From: Sphingopyxis sp. JAI128
Lineage (GTDB): Bacteria; Pseudomonadota; Alphaproteobacteria; Sphingomonadales; Sphingomonadaceae
Reading direction: 5' to 3'
Length of the DNA: 64,000 nt
Assembly (NCBI RefSeq): GCF_014207235.1
Contig: NZ_JACHDA010000002.1
Coordinates: 496,001-560,000 of the forward strand
Both the position numbers and the translations under genes were made by a program. Shown piece by piece: positions 27,594 to 37,001 of the stretch (within the stretch, counting starts at the first letter, position 1; each line of letters begins with the position of its first letter). A model generated the notes under the pieces. That model did not search any database, was not told the origin of the DNA, and saw only the letters and a program-made list of their open reading frames with translations.

Positions 27594-28537
27594 TATTCGG
27601 CTTCGGCGAGGAAGCGTTCGGCGTCGAGCGCGGCCATGCAGCCCATGCCCGCGGCGGTCACTGCCTGGCGATAGACCTTGTCGGTGACGTCGCCCGCGGC
27701 GAAGACGCCCGGAATCGCGGTCAGCGACGTGCCCGGGGTCACCTGAAGATAGCCGTCGTCGTCGAGCGGCAGCTTGCCCTTGAACAATTCGGTCGACGGG
27801 CTGTGGCCGATCGCGACGAAGCCGCCGTCGGTGGGTTCGTGGCTTTCCTCGCCGGTGACCGTGTCGACCAGGTCGACGCCGACGAGGCCGGTCAGGCCTT
27901 CGCCCGCGACGAAGCGCTCGACGTGCTTGTTCCACAGCGTCTTGATCTTCGGATTGACCATCAGCCGGTCCTGCAGGATCTTTTCCGCACGCAGGCTGTC
28001 GCGGCGGTGGATCAGCGTGACGTCCTCGCTGTGGTTGGTGAGGTAGAGCGCTTCCTCGACCGCGGTGTTGCCGCCACCGATCACGACGACCTTCTTGCCG
28101 CGATAGAAGAATCCGTCGCAGGTCGCGCATGCCGAGACGCCTTTCCCGCCAAGTTCCTGCTCGCCCGGGACGCCCAGCCATTTCGCCTGCGCACCCGTCG
28201 CGATCACCAGTGTTTCCGCCATATAGACGTCGCCGCCGTCGCCGGTCAGCTTGAACGGGCGGCGCGACAGGTCGACGTCGACGATCGTGTCCCAGATCAT
28301 GCTGGTACCGACGTGCATCGCCTGCGCGGTCATCTGTTCCATCAACCACGGCCCCTGGATCACGTCGGCAAAGCCGGGATAATTTTCGACGTCGGTGGTG
28401 ATCGTTAGCTGGCCGCCCGGCTGGAGTCCCTGCACGACGATCGGCATCATGCCCGCCCGCGCCGCATAAATGGCGGCCGACAGTCCGGCGGGGCCGGAAC
28501 CGAGGATGAGCATCTTGGTGTGGTGGACGGCGGGCAT
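27572..28537 (-). CDS. trxB: Thioredoxin-disulfide reductase
   Basis: 321-residue flavoprotein that passes NADPH electrons to thioredoxin. FAD binding uses LGSGPAGLSAA near residue 12, the redox centre is CATC at 137-140, and the NADPH site is GGGNTAVEEA. The C-terminal GVFAAGDVTDK is the second FAD motif. The ATG at 28537 is preferred to longer frames because MPAVHHTKMLILG is the usual start. It is convergent with hydrolase 1, sharing 22 nt, and divergent from the methyltransferase gene. Confidence 0.97.
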   Translation of the reverse strand: MPAVHHTKMLILGSGPAGLSAAIYAARAGMMPIVVQGLQPGGQLTITTDVENYPGFADVIQGPWLMEQMTAQAMHVGTSMIWDTIVDVDLSRRPFKLTGDGGDVYMAETLVIATGAQAKWLGVPGEQELGGKGVSACATCDGFFYRGKKVVVIGGGNTAVEEALYLTNHSEDVTLIHRRDSLRAEKILQDRLMVNPKIKTLWNKHVERFVAGEGLTGLVGVDLVDTVTGEESHEPTDGGFVAIGHSPSTELFKGKLPLDDDGYLQVTPGTSLTAIPGVFAAGDVTDKVYRQAVTAAGMGCMAALDAERFLAEAEYHAMATV

Positions 28538-28631
28538 GGCGATCTTTCGTTGGCTGTGCGGACAGGCACAGATGGGTGTTGCCAACCGCGCTAGCAAGGC
28601 TCACCTTCCGCGCCAAGAGGGAGCGATGCAA

Positions 28632-29255
28632 ATGGCGAACTGGTGGGAACGTCACGGAGTACCACGCCTGATCAAATGCGCCTGTTCGCAGGGACAGATC
28701 ATGAAGGTGCGTAGCAAGGTTGTGCCGCATGCGCGGGGCCATGTGCTGGAACTTGGCTGCGGCGGCGGGATCAACATGGAATTCTATCGCCCCGGCCAGA
28801 TCGAGAGCTTCAGCGGACTCGACCCCTCGCCCGAACTGCTCGCGATGAGCGTCGCGGCGGCAGCGGCGCGCGGCATCGACGCCGATATCCGCGAAGGCGT
28901 CGGCGAGGCGATGCCGTTCGAGAGCGGGCAGTTCGACACCGTCGTCACGACCTTCACGCTCTGCTCGGTCGCCGATCAGGCGGCGGTGCTGCGCGAAATC
29001 CGCCGCGTGCTGAAACCGGGCGGCACAGCGCTGTTCCTCGAGCATGGCGCCGCGCCCGATGCCGGCGTCGCGAAATGGCAGCGGCGGATCGAGCCCATAT
29101 GGAAACGGATCGGCGGCAATTGCCACCTGACCCGCCCGATCGCCGATGCCTATGCGAAGGCCGGCTTTGCTGTCGACCGGCAAGCCGCCGCCTATATCCC
29201 CAAAACGCCCCGCCCGTTCGGCTGGTACGAATGTGGAGCCGCACGCCCCGCCTGA
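28632..29255 (+). CDS. Class I SAM-dependent methyltransferase
   Basis: 207-residue cytoplasmic methyltransferase. The SAM motif is VLELGCGGGINMEFY near residue 39, followed by GLDPSPELL and the post-motif RRVLKPGG. It is of the UbiE/Mettl7-like type; the acceptor is unknown. The ATG at 28632 fits AGGGAG eight bases upstream better than the ATG at 28626. It is divergent from trxB with about 95 nt between. A degraded reading frame follows at 29270. Confidence 0.9.
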   Translation: MANWWERHGVPRLIKCACSQGQIMKVRSKVVPHARGHVLELGCGGGINMEFYRPGQIESFSGLDPSPELLAMSVAAAAARGIDADIREGVGEAMPFESGQFDTVVTTFTLCSVADQAAVLREIRRVLKPGGTALFLEHGAAPDAGVAKWQRRIEPIWKRIGGNCHLTRPIADAYAKAGFAVDRQAAAYIPKTPRPFGWYECGAARPA

Positions 29256-29269
29256 AAAGGGATTGCAAG

Positions 29270-29575
29270 ATGATCCGTTTCTGGCTGCTCACCCTCAGCG
29301 GCCACGCCAGCCCCCGCCGCTGCAACCGAGATAGCGAGCATTTTCCCGACGGATCGCGCGAGATATTTTCGATAAAGCGCGGCGAAATCTGTGTCGCGGA
29401 CCGATTCTCGCCTTTGAACAGCCGGTGAGTTTCCGGCTGAGTGAATTTGACGACATCGGGGGCAGCGACACGATCGGAACGATCGGATCTCCGCGACACG
29501 CCGGGGACATTCACACGAACGCCCGATGGCGATAAGAGCGATTACGGGATGACCTATACGCTGACAGTCGGCTAG
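29270..29575 (+). pseudogene. Decayed small secreted-protein gene (three frameshifts)
   Basis: An ATG with AAGGGA upstream starts MIRFWLLTLSG, a signal-peptide-like segment. Coding-like sequence then jumps frame: near 29300 it continues as ATPAPAAATEIASIFPTDRARYF; near 29365 as FDKARRNLCRGPILAFEQP and FRLSEFDDIGGSDTIGTI; near 29490 as DTPGTFTRTPDGDKSDYG, ending MTYTLTVG and TAG at 29573. Together the pieces read as one protein of about 100 residues with a cleavable signal. No single frame exceeds 60 residues here. I do not recognise the family. Genuine decay or several sequencing errors could explain it. Confidence 0.6.
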
Positions 29576-29600
29576 CGATCGTCAGGACCGGACAAAGAAC

Positions 29601-29626
29601 GCCCCGCCGGATCGCTCCGGCGGGGC
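29601..29626 (-). terminator. Hairpin terminator between the decayed gene and hppA
   Basis: Perfect 11-bp GC stem (29601-29611 with 29616-29626) with a TCGC loop, flanked by GAAC and GTTC that extend the pairing. It lies 29 nt after the hppA stop. Read leftward it is followed by GTTCTTTG, so it most likely serves hppA. Confidence 0.8.
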
Positions 29627-29654
29627 CGTTCATTGCCCGCAAGCGCGGCGCGGG

Positions 29655-31769
29655 TTAGGCCGCGCCGTGGGCCAGCGCCGCGAGGAGCAGGATCGCCACG
29701 ATGTTGGTGATCTTGATCATCGGGTTGACTGCCGGACCCGCGGTATCCTTGTACGGATCGCCAACGGTATCGCCGGTCACCGCGGCTTTATGGGCTTCGC
29801 TGCCTTTGCCGCCATGGTTGCCGTCCTCGATATATTTTTTGGCATTGTCCCACGCGCCGCCGCCCGAGGTCATCGAGATGGCGACGAACAGGCCGCCGAC
29901 GATCACGCCGAGCAGCAGCGCGCCGAGCGCTTCGAGCGCCGCGGCCGGACCCGCCACCCACAGGATCACGAAATAGACGACGATCGGCGCCAGCACGGGG
30001 AGCAGCGACGGGACGATCATTTCCTTGATCGCGGCCTTGGTGACGAGATCGACGGTGCGGGCATAATCGGGGCGGCTGGTGCCGTCCATGATCCCCTTGT
30101 TGTTCGCGAACTGGTCGCGGACATCCTTCACCACATCCCCCGCCGCGCGGCCGACCGCGGTCATCCCCATCGCACCGAACAGGTACGGCAGAAGCGCGCC
30201 GAGCAGCAGCCCGACGATGACATAGGGCGACGACAACGAGAAGGTCAGCGGCTCGGTCAGACCCAGCACCGACGAATATTCGGTGATGTCGGCAGTATAG
30301 GTGCCGAACAGCACCAATGCCGCCAGACCCGCCGAACCGATCGCATAACCCTTGGTCACCGCCTTGGTCGTGTTGCCCACGGCGTCGAGCAGGTCGGTCT
30401 TTTCACGAACCGAGTCGTCAAGCCCCGCCATTTCGGCGATGCCGCCAGCGTTGTCGGTGACCGGGCCATAGGCGTCGAGCGCGACGACCATGCCCGCAAG
30501 CGCGAGCATCGCGGTCGCGGCAAAGGCGATGCCGATGATACCCGCAAGCAGATAGGCGATGATGATGCCGGCGCAGATCACCAGCGTCGGCAGCGCGGTC
30601 GATTCAAGACTGATGGCCAGCCCTTGGATCACATTGGTGCCATGGCCCGTTTCCGATGCCTTGGCGATGCTGCGGACCGGGCGATAGTTGGTCCCGGTGT
30701 AATATTCGGTGATCCAGATGATCAGCCCGGTGATGACGAGCCCGAGCAGCGAACAATAGAAGAGCGCGCGGCCATTGAAGCCGGTGCCCGCAATCTCCGC
30801 ATTCATGTCGCCCAGCGCATATTGGGTCGAGAACCAGATCGCCGGGATCGAGAGAATCGCGGTGACGAGGAAACCCTTGTACATCGCGCCCATCACATTG
30901 GTCCCGCTGCCGAGACGCACAAAGTAAGTACCGATGATCGAGGTGATGATGCACACGCCGCCCATCAGCAGCGGCAGGGTCATGAGCGGGAGCAGCATGT
31001 CGCCCGCGCTCTTCAGCAGCAGCGCGATCAGTACCATGGTAGCACCGACGGTGACGACATAGGTTTCAAAAAGATCGGCGGCCATGCCTGCGCAATCACC
31101 GACATTGTCGCCGACGTTATCGGCGATCACCGCCGGGTTGCGCGGATCGTCCTCGGGAATCCCCGCCTCGACCTTGCCGACGAGGTCGGCGCCGACGTCG
31201 GCGGCCTTGGTGAAGATGCCGCCACCAAGGCGCGCGAAGATCGAGATCAGCGAAGCACCGAATGCCAGCGCAACGAGCGAATCCACAACGGTGCGGTCGT
31301 CACCGCCGACGGTGAAGCCGCCCGGCCCGATCAGATACCAGAAGAAGACCGAAATCGCGAGCAGCGCGAGGCCCGCCACCAGCATCCCCGTGATCGCGCC
31401 GGCGCGGAACGCCATGGTCAGGCCCGCCTGCAATCCGGTCTGCGCCGCCGCCGCGGTGCGGACGTTGGCCTTTACCGAGATGTTCATCCCGACAAAGCCC
31501 GCAACACCCGACAGGACGGCGCCAATCACAAAGCCGGTCGCCGAGATCGGGCCGAGAAAATAGCCGACGAGAATGGCTACGACGACGCCGACAATGGCGA
31601 TGGTACGATATTGACGGCCGAGATAGGCCTTGGCGCCTTCCTGAATGGCGCCGGCGATTTCCTGCATCTTCTCATTCCCCGCCGATGCGCTGAGCACCTG
31701 CCGCGAGGTAATGAATCCATAGAGTACGGCCAAAAGGCCGCACGCTATCGCGATCAAAACCGGATTCAT
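29655..31769 (-). CDS. hppA: Membrane-bound proton-translocating pyrophosphatase
   Basis: 704-residue, roughly 16-helix membrane enzyme that couples pyrophosphate hydrolysis to ion pumping. The active-site motifs are [11 protein letters not shown] near residue 190 and [12 protein letters not shown] near 215, with [13 protein letters not shown] later. The motif [10 protein letters not shown] has Lys where K+-dependent enzymes have Ala, which marks the K+-independent, H+-pumping class. The ATG at 31769 is chosen because GGAAGGAAG precedes it and the N-terminal helix begins there; an upstream frame to 31916 is not supported. Confidence 0.96.
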   Translation of the reverse strand: MNPVLIAIACGLLAVLYGFITSRQVLSASAGNEKMQEIAGAIQEGAKAYLGRQYRTIAIVGVVVAILVGYFLGPISATGFVIGAVLSGVAGFVGMNISVKANVRTAAAAQTGLQAGLTMAFRAGAITGMLVAGLALLAISVFFWYLIGPGGFTVGGDDRTVVDSLVALAFGASLISIFARLGGGIFTKAADVGADLVGKVEAGIPEDDPRNPAVIADNVGDNVGDCAGMAADLFETYVVTVGATMVLIALLLKSAGDMLLPLMTLPLLMGGVCIITSIIGTYFVRLGSGTNVMGAMYKGFLVTAILSIPAIWFSTQYALGDMNAEIAGTGFNGRALFYCSLLGLVITGLIIWITEYYTGTNYRPVRSIAKASETGHGTNVIQGLAISLESTALPTLVICAGIIIAYLLAGIIGIAFAATAMLALAGMVVALDAYGPVTDNAGGIAEMAGLDDSVREKTDLLDAVGNTTKAVTKGYAIGSAGLAALVLFGTYTADITEYSSVLGLTEPLTFSLSSPYVIVGLLLGALLPYLFGAMGMTAVGRAAGDVVKDVRDQFANNKGIMDGTSRPDYARTVDLVTKAAIKEMIVPSLLPVLAPIVVYFVILWVAGPAAALEALGALLLGVIVGGLFVAISMTSGGGAWDNAKKYIEDGNHGGKGSEAHKAAVTGDTVGDPYKDTAGPAVNPMIKITNIVAILLLAALAHGAA

Positions 31770-31951
31770 GCGTGTTGCTTCCTTCCCATGCGAAGGGCGA
31801 CGCAGAAGATAGCAGTCGAGCACGTCCGACTTATTGATGCCGGTTCGCTCTCTCCCCTGATGCGACCGCCCCAAATTTGGACGCCGAGTTATGGGAAGAA
31901 AGGATGCGGCGCGCAACCCCGCTTATTCGGCTGAATTCCGTGCTCGCAGGA

Positions 31952-32881
31952 TCAATGCATGAAACCGAGGCGGGCGGGCAAGGCGATGCGCTGCGCGCGG
32001 TGCGTGAGCATGATTCCCTCGCCGACCCCGGCATGGCCGATCGGCGTCACCGCGACGTTCAACCCGGCCGCGATCTCGCGGATCGCCACCGCCGCCGACG
32101 GATCGGCGGAAAACAGCAATTGGTAATCGTCGCCCGCTGTCGCGGCGGCAAGCCGCGTGTCGAGAATGTCGGGACGCACCGCGAGCAGCGCCGCCGACAA
32201 GGGCAGCGATTCCAGCATGAGGCCAAGTTCGCACCCGCTCGCCTGTGCCATCCGCTGCGCATCGATGAGCAGCCCGTCGGACACGTCCATCATCGCGTGG
32301 ACATGGCGTGCCACCGCCCGTCCGAAGGCGAGCTGGGGCTGCGGCCGCCTATAGGCGGCAAGACAGGTTTCATTAGCGTGCTCCTGCCCCAGCCGCATCG
32401 CGAGGCCGAGCCCGGCGTTACCGATCGTTCCCGTCACCCAGATCTGGTCGCCCGGCCGCGCGCCGCTGCGCAAGGGGGCGCCGCCCGGCGGCGCGCGCCC
32501 GATCGCGGTCAGCCCGAAGCTGCGCGGCGCGCCCGCCGGCACGCGCACCGTGTCGCCGCCGAGCAGGATGACGCCGAAACGGCGCAGCACGAGGCCGAGT
32601 CCTTCGGCGAAACCCGCGTCCCACGCGTCGTCGCCGAGGCTGTAACCGACCAGCACGCCGACGGGCGCTGCCCCCTTGGCCGCCAGGTCGGACAGGTTCA
32701 CCGCGACGAGTTTCCACGCCACATCTTGCGGCGTGTCGTCGGGCAGGAAATGCACGCCCTCGACGATCATGTCATGGGTGAGCACCAGCCCTTCCCACTC
32801 GGCCGCGTCGTCGGCGAGGCCGCGCGCGGCGGGATCGGTCGCGATGCTGCGCAGACGGGCAATGAAATCGGCTTCGGACAT
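31952..32881 (-). CDS. thiL: Thiamine-monophosphate kinase
   Basis: 309-residue PurM-like ATP-dependent kinase making thiamine diphosphate from thiamine monophosphate. It has the family start SEADFIARL, THDMIVEGVHFLPD around residue 40, the LGGDTV loop and the C-terminal AGDDYQLLF. The ATG at 32881 follows AAAGGGG and fits family starts. It lies 46 nt downstream of nusB in a leftward hisG-hisD-nusB-thiL run. The nusB-thiL order is common in bacteria. Confidence 0.95.
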   Translation of the reverse strand: MSEADFIARLRSIATDPAARGLADDAAEWEGLVLTHDMIVEGVHFLPDDTPQDVAWKLVAVNLSDLAAKGAAPVGVLVGYSLGDDAWDAGFAEGLGLVLRRFGVILLGGDTVRVPAGAPRSFGLTAIGRAPPGGAPLRSGARPGDQIWVTGTIGNAGLGLAMRLGQEHANETCLAAYRRPQPQLAFGRAVARHVHAMMDVSDGLLIDAQRMAQASGCELGLMLESLPLSAALLAVRPDILDTRLAAATAGDDYQLLFSADPSAAVAIREIAAGLNVAVTPIGHAGVGEGIMLTHRAQRIALPARLGFMH

Positions 32882-32927
32882 GCGCGCCCCTTTCGCCCGA
32901 ACAATGTGCCCTAATTCGGTTCGTGTT

Positions 32928-33380
32928 TTAAGTGGCTTTGCGCACATCCTTGCCGATCGCATCGAGCAGGCCGTTGGCGAAGCCGGCCTCGCGACCGTCG
33001 AAAAAGGCCTTGGCGACATCGACATATTCGCTGACAACCGCGCCGACCGGCACGTCGCCGCGGGCCACGAGTTCATAGACGCCGGCGCGCAGAATCGCCT
33101 TCATCGTGCGGTCGAGCCGGTCCATCGTCCAGCCGCTCGCAAGCCGGGCGACGATCGCTGCGTCGATCTCGCCGCGGCGCGCAAGCGTTCCCTTGACGAT
33201 ATCGTCGAAGAATGCCGTGTCGGCATCGGCATATTCGGCGTCCTCGATCGTCGCGCCGATACGATGCTGGTGGAATTCGTGGATCAGCTTGGCAACCGGG
33301 GTCGCTTCCATTTCATGCTGGTAGAGCGCCTGCACCGCGGCAAGGCGGGCGGCGGAGCGGGATTGGGTGCGCTTGTTCAT
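32928..33380 (-). CDS. nusB: Transcription antitermination factor NusB
   Basis: 150-residue all-helical RNA-binding protein; it binds boxA of rRNA operons with NusE. It begins with SAARLAAVQALYQHEM and carries the conserved ILRAGVYEL and DVAKAFFDGREAGFANGLLD segments. The start overlaps the hisD stop by 4 nt (ATGA). Length and motifs are standard. Confidence 0.97.
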   Translation of the reverse strand: MNKRTQSRSAARLAAVQALYQHEMEATPVAKLIHEFHQHRIGATIEDAEYADADTAFFDDIVKGTLARRGEIDAAIVARLASGWTMDRLDRTMKAILRAGVYELVARGDVPVGAVVSEYVDVAKAFFDGREAGFANGLLDAIGKDVRKAT

Positions 33381-34675
33381 GTCTGTTTCAATCTGTTGGC
33401 GACGCTGAGCGCGTGCGCAGGAAGTCCCTCGGCACCGGCAAGCGCGACGGCGGCTGGGCCGATCGCGGCAAGGCTCGCGTCGTCGAGCGCGAGGAAGCTG
33501 GTGCGCTTCATGAAATCGGTGACCGACAGACCGCTCGAAAAGCGCGCGCGGCGTCCGGTGGGAAGAACATGGTTCGGGCCCGCGACATAATCGCCGATCG
33601 CTTCGGGCGTCTGGCGACCGAGAAAGACCGAGCCCGCGTGGCGCACCTTGGCAAACAGCGCGTCGGCCTCGGCAGGATCGACCGCAAGTTCGAGATGTTC
33701 AGGCGCCAGCCGGTCGCAGAGCGGGATCGCGTCGACCAGGGCCGGGACGACGATCACCGCACCATTGTCCGCCCAGCTTGTCTGCATCGTCGCCGCGGTG
33801 TTCAGCGTCGGGATAACCTGCGCGACCGCCGCTGCGACCGCATCGGCGAAATCGCCATCGTCGGTGAACAGGATCGATTGGCTGGTCGGATCGTGCTCGG
33901 CCTGGCTCAAAAGATCGGCGGCGATGACATGCGGCTCGTTCCTGTTGTCGGCAACGACGACGATCTCGCTCGGCCCGGCAACCATGTCGATGCCGACGAC
34001 GCCGTAAAGCTGGCGCTTCGCCTCGGCCACCCAAGCGTTGCCTGGGCCGGTGACGACGTCGACGGGTGCAATCCTGTCGGTGCCATGAGCCAGCGCCGCA
34101 ATCGCCTGCGCGCCGCCGACGCGCCAGATTTCATCGACCCCGCCGATATGCGCCGCGGCCATCACGACCGGGTTCGTCTCGCCCCCCGGGGTCGGGGTCA
34201 TCATCACGATACGTTCGACCCCGGCGACCTTCGCGGGAATGATGTTCATCAGCACCGACGAGGGATAGGCGGCGCGCCCGCCGGGGACATAAACCCCCGC
34301 GGCATCGACGCCGCGCCAGCGCGCGCCCAGCCGCGCGCCGGTGTCGTCGCGATAATCGCGATCCTCGGGCAGCTGCCCGGCGTGATAGGCGCGGATGCGC
34401 GCGGCGGCGAGGTCGAGAGCATCGCGCAGTTCGGGCGCCAGCGCCGCATAGGCGGCCGCGCAATCCTCTTTCGAGATGCCCCAGCCGCGCCCGCCCAGAT
34501 CGAAGCCGTCGAACTTTGCGGTATAATCGGCGAGCGCGGCGTCGCCCTCGGCCTTCACGCGCGCGATGATCGCCGCGACATCGGCCGAAACGTCGGACGC
34601 GCTCTCGCGCCGGTCGCCCACGAGCGCATCGAACGCGGCCGCAAAGCCCGGCGCCGAGGCGTCAAGCCGCCGCAT
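33377..34675 (-). CDS. hisD: Histidinol dehydrogenase
   Basis: 432-residue NAD-dependent zinc enzyme catalysing the last two steps of histidine synthesis. Features: [17 protein letters not shown] near residue 125, the SQAEHDP zinc/base region, APEHLEL near 325, and [14 protein letters not shown]. The ATG at 34675 overlaps the end of hisG by 14 nt; a GTG at 34690 would add five residues. It is followed by nusB with an ATGA overlap. Confidence 0.97.
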   Translation of the reverse strand: MRRLDASAPGFAAAFDALVGDRRESASDVSADVAAIIARVKAEGDAALADYTAKFDGFDLGGRGWGISKEDCAAAYAALAPELRDALDLAAARIRAYHAGQLPEDRDYRDDTGARLGARWRGVDAAGVYVPGGRAAYPSSVLMNIIPAKVAGVERIVMMTPTPGGETNPVVMAAAHIGGVDEIWRVGGAQAIAALAHGTDRIAPVDVVTGPGNAWVAEAKRQLYGVVGIDMVAGPSEIVVVADNRNEPHVIAADLLSQAEHDPTSQSILFTDDGDFADAVAAAVAQVIPTLNTAATMQTSWADNGAVIVVPALVDAIPLCDRLAPEHLELAVDPAEADALFAKVRHAGSVFLGRQTPEAIGDYVAGPNHVLPTGRRARFSSGLSVTDFMKRTSFLALDDASLAAIGPAAVALAGAEGLPAHALSVANRLKQT

Positions 34676-35318
34676 CGCCGACCGCTGCACGGAATTTTTC
34701 GACCAAAGCAGGAACTTCGGCCGAATTGAGCTTGAACGCCGCGCGGTTCACGATCAGCCGCGCCGATACCTCGCTGATGACCTTCTGCTCGGCCAGCGCA
34801 TTTTCGACGAGCGTGCGCCCGGTCGAAACGAGGTCGACGATATGCGAGGCGAGGCCCAGCTTCGGCGCGATTTCCATCGCGCCGTTCAATTTTATGCACT
34901 CGGCCTGGATGCCCTGCGCCTCGAACCAGCGACGCGTCGTCGCGGGATATTTGGTCGCAACGCGGATATGACTTTCGCCCAGCCCGGGCGGCGCGCTGCC
35001 CTCGGGCCCCGCGAGCGACAGCCGGCAATGGCCGATGCCGAGGTCGACCGGCGCATAAAGTTCCGAATAGTCGAACTCGTCGACGACGTCCGACCCGACG
35101 ATGCCAAGCTGGGCCGCGCCATGCGCGACGAAGGTCGCCACATCGAATGCGCGCACGCGGATCAGCGAGATGTGCGGCTGGTTGGTACCGAACACCAGCG
35201 CGCGGCTCTTCTTGTCGAAGAAATCCGCCGCAGGCTCGATACCGACGCGCGCGAGCAGCGGCAGCGCCTCGTCCAGGATGCGCCCTTTCGGGATGGCAAA
35301 GATGATCGGTTCGGGCAT
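34662..35318 (-). CDS. hisG: ATP phosphoribosyltransferase, short form
   Basis: 218-residue catalytic subunit of the first histidine-pathway enzyme. It starts [39 protein letters not shown] and the PRPP loop [12 protein letters not shown] are present. At this length it lacks the C-terminal regulatory domain of long HisG, so it should need a HisZ partner, which is not encoded in this window. The ATG at 35318 is the only reasonable start; the long upstream frame overlaps the opposite-strand DUF2332 gene. Confidence 0.96.
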   Translation of the reverse strand: MPEPIIFAIPKGRILDEALPLLARVGIEPAADFFDKKSRALVFGTNQPHISLIRVRAFDVATFVAHGAAQLGIVGSDVVDEFDYSELYAPVDLGIGHCRLSLAGPEGSAPPGLGESHIRVATKYPATTRRWFEAQGIQAECIKLNGAMEIAPKLGLASHIVDLVSTGRTLVENALAEQKVISEVSARLIVNRAAFKLNSAEVPALVEKFRAAVGDAAA

Positions 35319-35357
35319 AAGCGCGCCAGCCCATAAGCGGCAGAGGGAGAAAGGGCA

Positions 35358-36437
35358 ATGAGCGACCGGTACCAGTTTGTCGATATGGCCCAGACCGGAC
35401 CTGCGGCGGTCCGCACCGCCTTTGCCAACCAGGTCGCTTACTGCCGCGCCAATGACGCCCCGGTTACGGCGCGCGTTGTCGCGGCGCTCGCGACGTTGCT
35501 GGACAGGCCCACCACGGATTTTGCGCGGCGCATCGCTGCCTGGCCGGGGACACCGCTCGCCGACGCGCTGCCGCTGCGGGCTGCGGGCGGCATCCACGCG
35601 CTGCATCTCGGTCGCACCGTGCCCGATCTTGCCCCCATTTATGCCGACGCCGACGGCTTCAACGACGCGGCGATCGTCGGCGCCGTCGTCAACCGGCACG
35701 AGGCGGCGCTGCTGCCATGGCTCGACGGACCGCCGCAGACCAACGAGGCCGGGCGCTCGTCGAATTTCATCGCCGCGATGTTGTGGCTCGCCGAGCGGGG
35801 CCTGCCGCCGCACTTCGAATGCCTCGAAATCGGATCGAGCGCCGGGATCAACCTGATGATCGACCGCTATCACTACGACCTTGGCGGCGTGCAGGTCGGG
35901 CCTGCGCCCGGCGCCATGGCCTTCACACCCGAATGGCGCGGCCATCATCCGCCGATGCATAATATCGCCTTTGCCGCGCTGAAGGGCTGCGACGTCGCGC
36001 CTGTCGACCTGACCGACCCCGCGCAGGCGCTGCGACTCAAGGCCTATATCTGGCCCGAACATCATATCCGCTTCGCGCGCATGGAGGCGGCGATCGCCGC
36101 CGCATCGGAGGAGCCGCCGCATTTGGTCCATGCCAACGCCGCCGATTTCGTCGAGGCCGAACTTGCCCGGCCGCAAGCCGAAGGCACGACGCGAGTGCTG
36201 ATGCACTCGATCGTGTGGCAATATGTTCCGAGCGACCAACAGGCGCGGATCACCGCGGCGATGGAAGCCGCCGGCGCCCGGGCAACGCCCGAGCGCCCGC
36301 TCGCGTGGGTCGCGCTGGAAGCTAACCGGACCGTGCATCATCATGAATTGGTGGTGCGATATTGGCCCGCCGGCGATACCTTGAAAAAGCTGGGCCACGC
36401 GCATGCGCACGGTGCGTGGATCGAATGGCTTGGCTGA
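35358..36437 (+). CDS. DUF2332 family protein
   Basis: 359-residue cytoplasmic protein of the DUF2332 family. The conserved block [23 protein letters not shown] near residue 155 is methyltransferase-like, and the C-terminal HSIVWQYVP follows. No membrane segment or signal is seen. GGGAGAAAGGG precedes the ATG. It is divergent from hisG with 39 nt between, so they share a promoter region. The function is unknown; a methyltransferase fold is inferred from the glycine-rich motif. Confidence 0.88.
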   Translation: MSDRYQFVDMAQTGPAAVRTAFANQVAYCRANDAPVTARVVAALATLLDRPTTDFARRIAAWPGTPLADALPLRAAGGIHALHLGRTVPDLAPIYADADGFNDAAIVGAVVNRHEAALLPWLDGPPQTNEAGRSSNFIAAMLWLAERGLPPHFECLEIGSSAGINLMIDRYHYDLGGVQVGPAPGAMAFTPEWRGHHPPMHNIAFAALKGCDVAPVDLTDPAQALRLKAYIWPEHHIRFARMEAAIAAASEEPPHLVHANAADFVEAELARPQAEGTTRVLMHSIVWQYVPSDQQARITAAMEAAGARATPERPLAWVALEANRTVHHHELVVRYWPAGDTLKKLGHAHAHGAWIEWLG

Positions 36438-36521
36438 CGGACGTCGGCGATGGCGGCTTTGGGGTGGTTAGCTGCCATCTCGTGAACCGGCCGCCTTCGC
36501 TGGTTAGCAGCCCGCCCTCCC

Positions 36522-37001
36522 TTACGCCCCGAAAAGCTTGTCGATCGCTTCGTCCAGATAGGGACGATCGACGAACAGCCGCATGGGGTCGCGCCGGTTG
36601 AGCCAGAATCCGGCCCCATGCCGATCGGTCAGCGCACGGCGCGTCGTGTCCTGCAACAACCGCAGGCGCATGATCGCAGTGCGGCGCGCTCGGCCAAGGC
36701 CATCCGGCGCCTGCAACGCGAAATGCACTCGAATCGCCTCGACGCGCGCGGCGACCACGTCGTTATAACCCCGATGCGGGCCGCGATGCAGCGCGTGACC
36801 CAAGCGCAAAGCGGTTCGCTCGCACGCGGGCAGCATCAACCCGTTACGGCCGAAATGCCGGAGGGCGAATCCCTCTCCGCGCAGCTGCTCGAACATCGCC
36901 GCCATTTGCGGACGCTGCATCAGGCCGATGGGAATGAGGTGGTGGCGCTGGAACCCCGCGCGCGCCGCCGGCGCGCCCTGCCACCCCCGCCCCTGTCTCA
37001 A
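36522..37001 (-). CDS. AHH-domain nuclease-like protein
   Basis: About 159 residues with the AHH hallmark of the HNH/Endo VII nuclease superfamily: paired His at 20-21 (RHHLIPIGLM), then HRGPHRGYNDVV around 72-83. AHH domains are often toxin modules, though stand-alone forms also exist in sphingomonads. No ATG precedes the domain. A TTG at 37001 overlaps the TGA of the upstream gene (TTGA), suggesting coupled translation; a -1 frameshift extending the upstream protein is the alternative. The reading frame stays open further upstream but overlaps the other gene's frame. Confidence 0.65.
   Translation of the reverse strand: MRQGRGWQGAPAARAGFQRHHLIPIGLMQRPQMAAMFEQLRGEGFALRHFGRNGLMLPACERTALRLGHALHRGPHRGYNDVVAARVEAIRVHFALQAPDGLGRARRTAIMRLRLLQDTTRRALTDRHGAGFWLNRRDPMRLFVDRPYLDEAIDKLFGA

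Noticed and set aside
29667..31934. 755-residue rightward ORF antisense to hppA
   Set aside because: Composition is His/Arg/Asp-rich as expected for the complement of membrane-protein codons; hppA is full-length and motif-complete.
36998..37001. Programmed -1 frameshift joining the unknown gene to the AHH domain
   Set aside because: No slippery heptamer or downstream hairpin is evident; TTG restart by translational coupling is simpler, though not proven.
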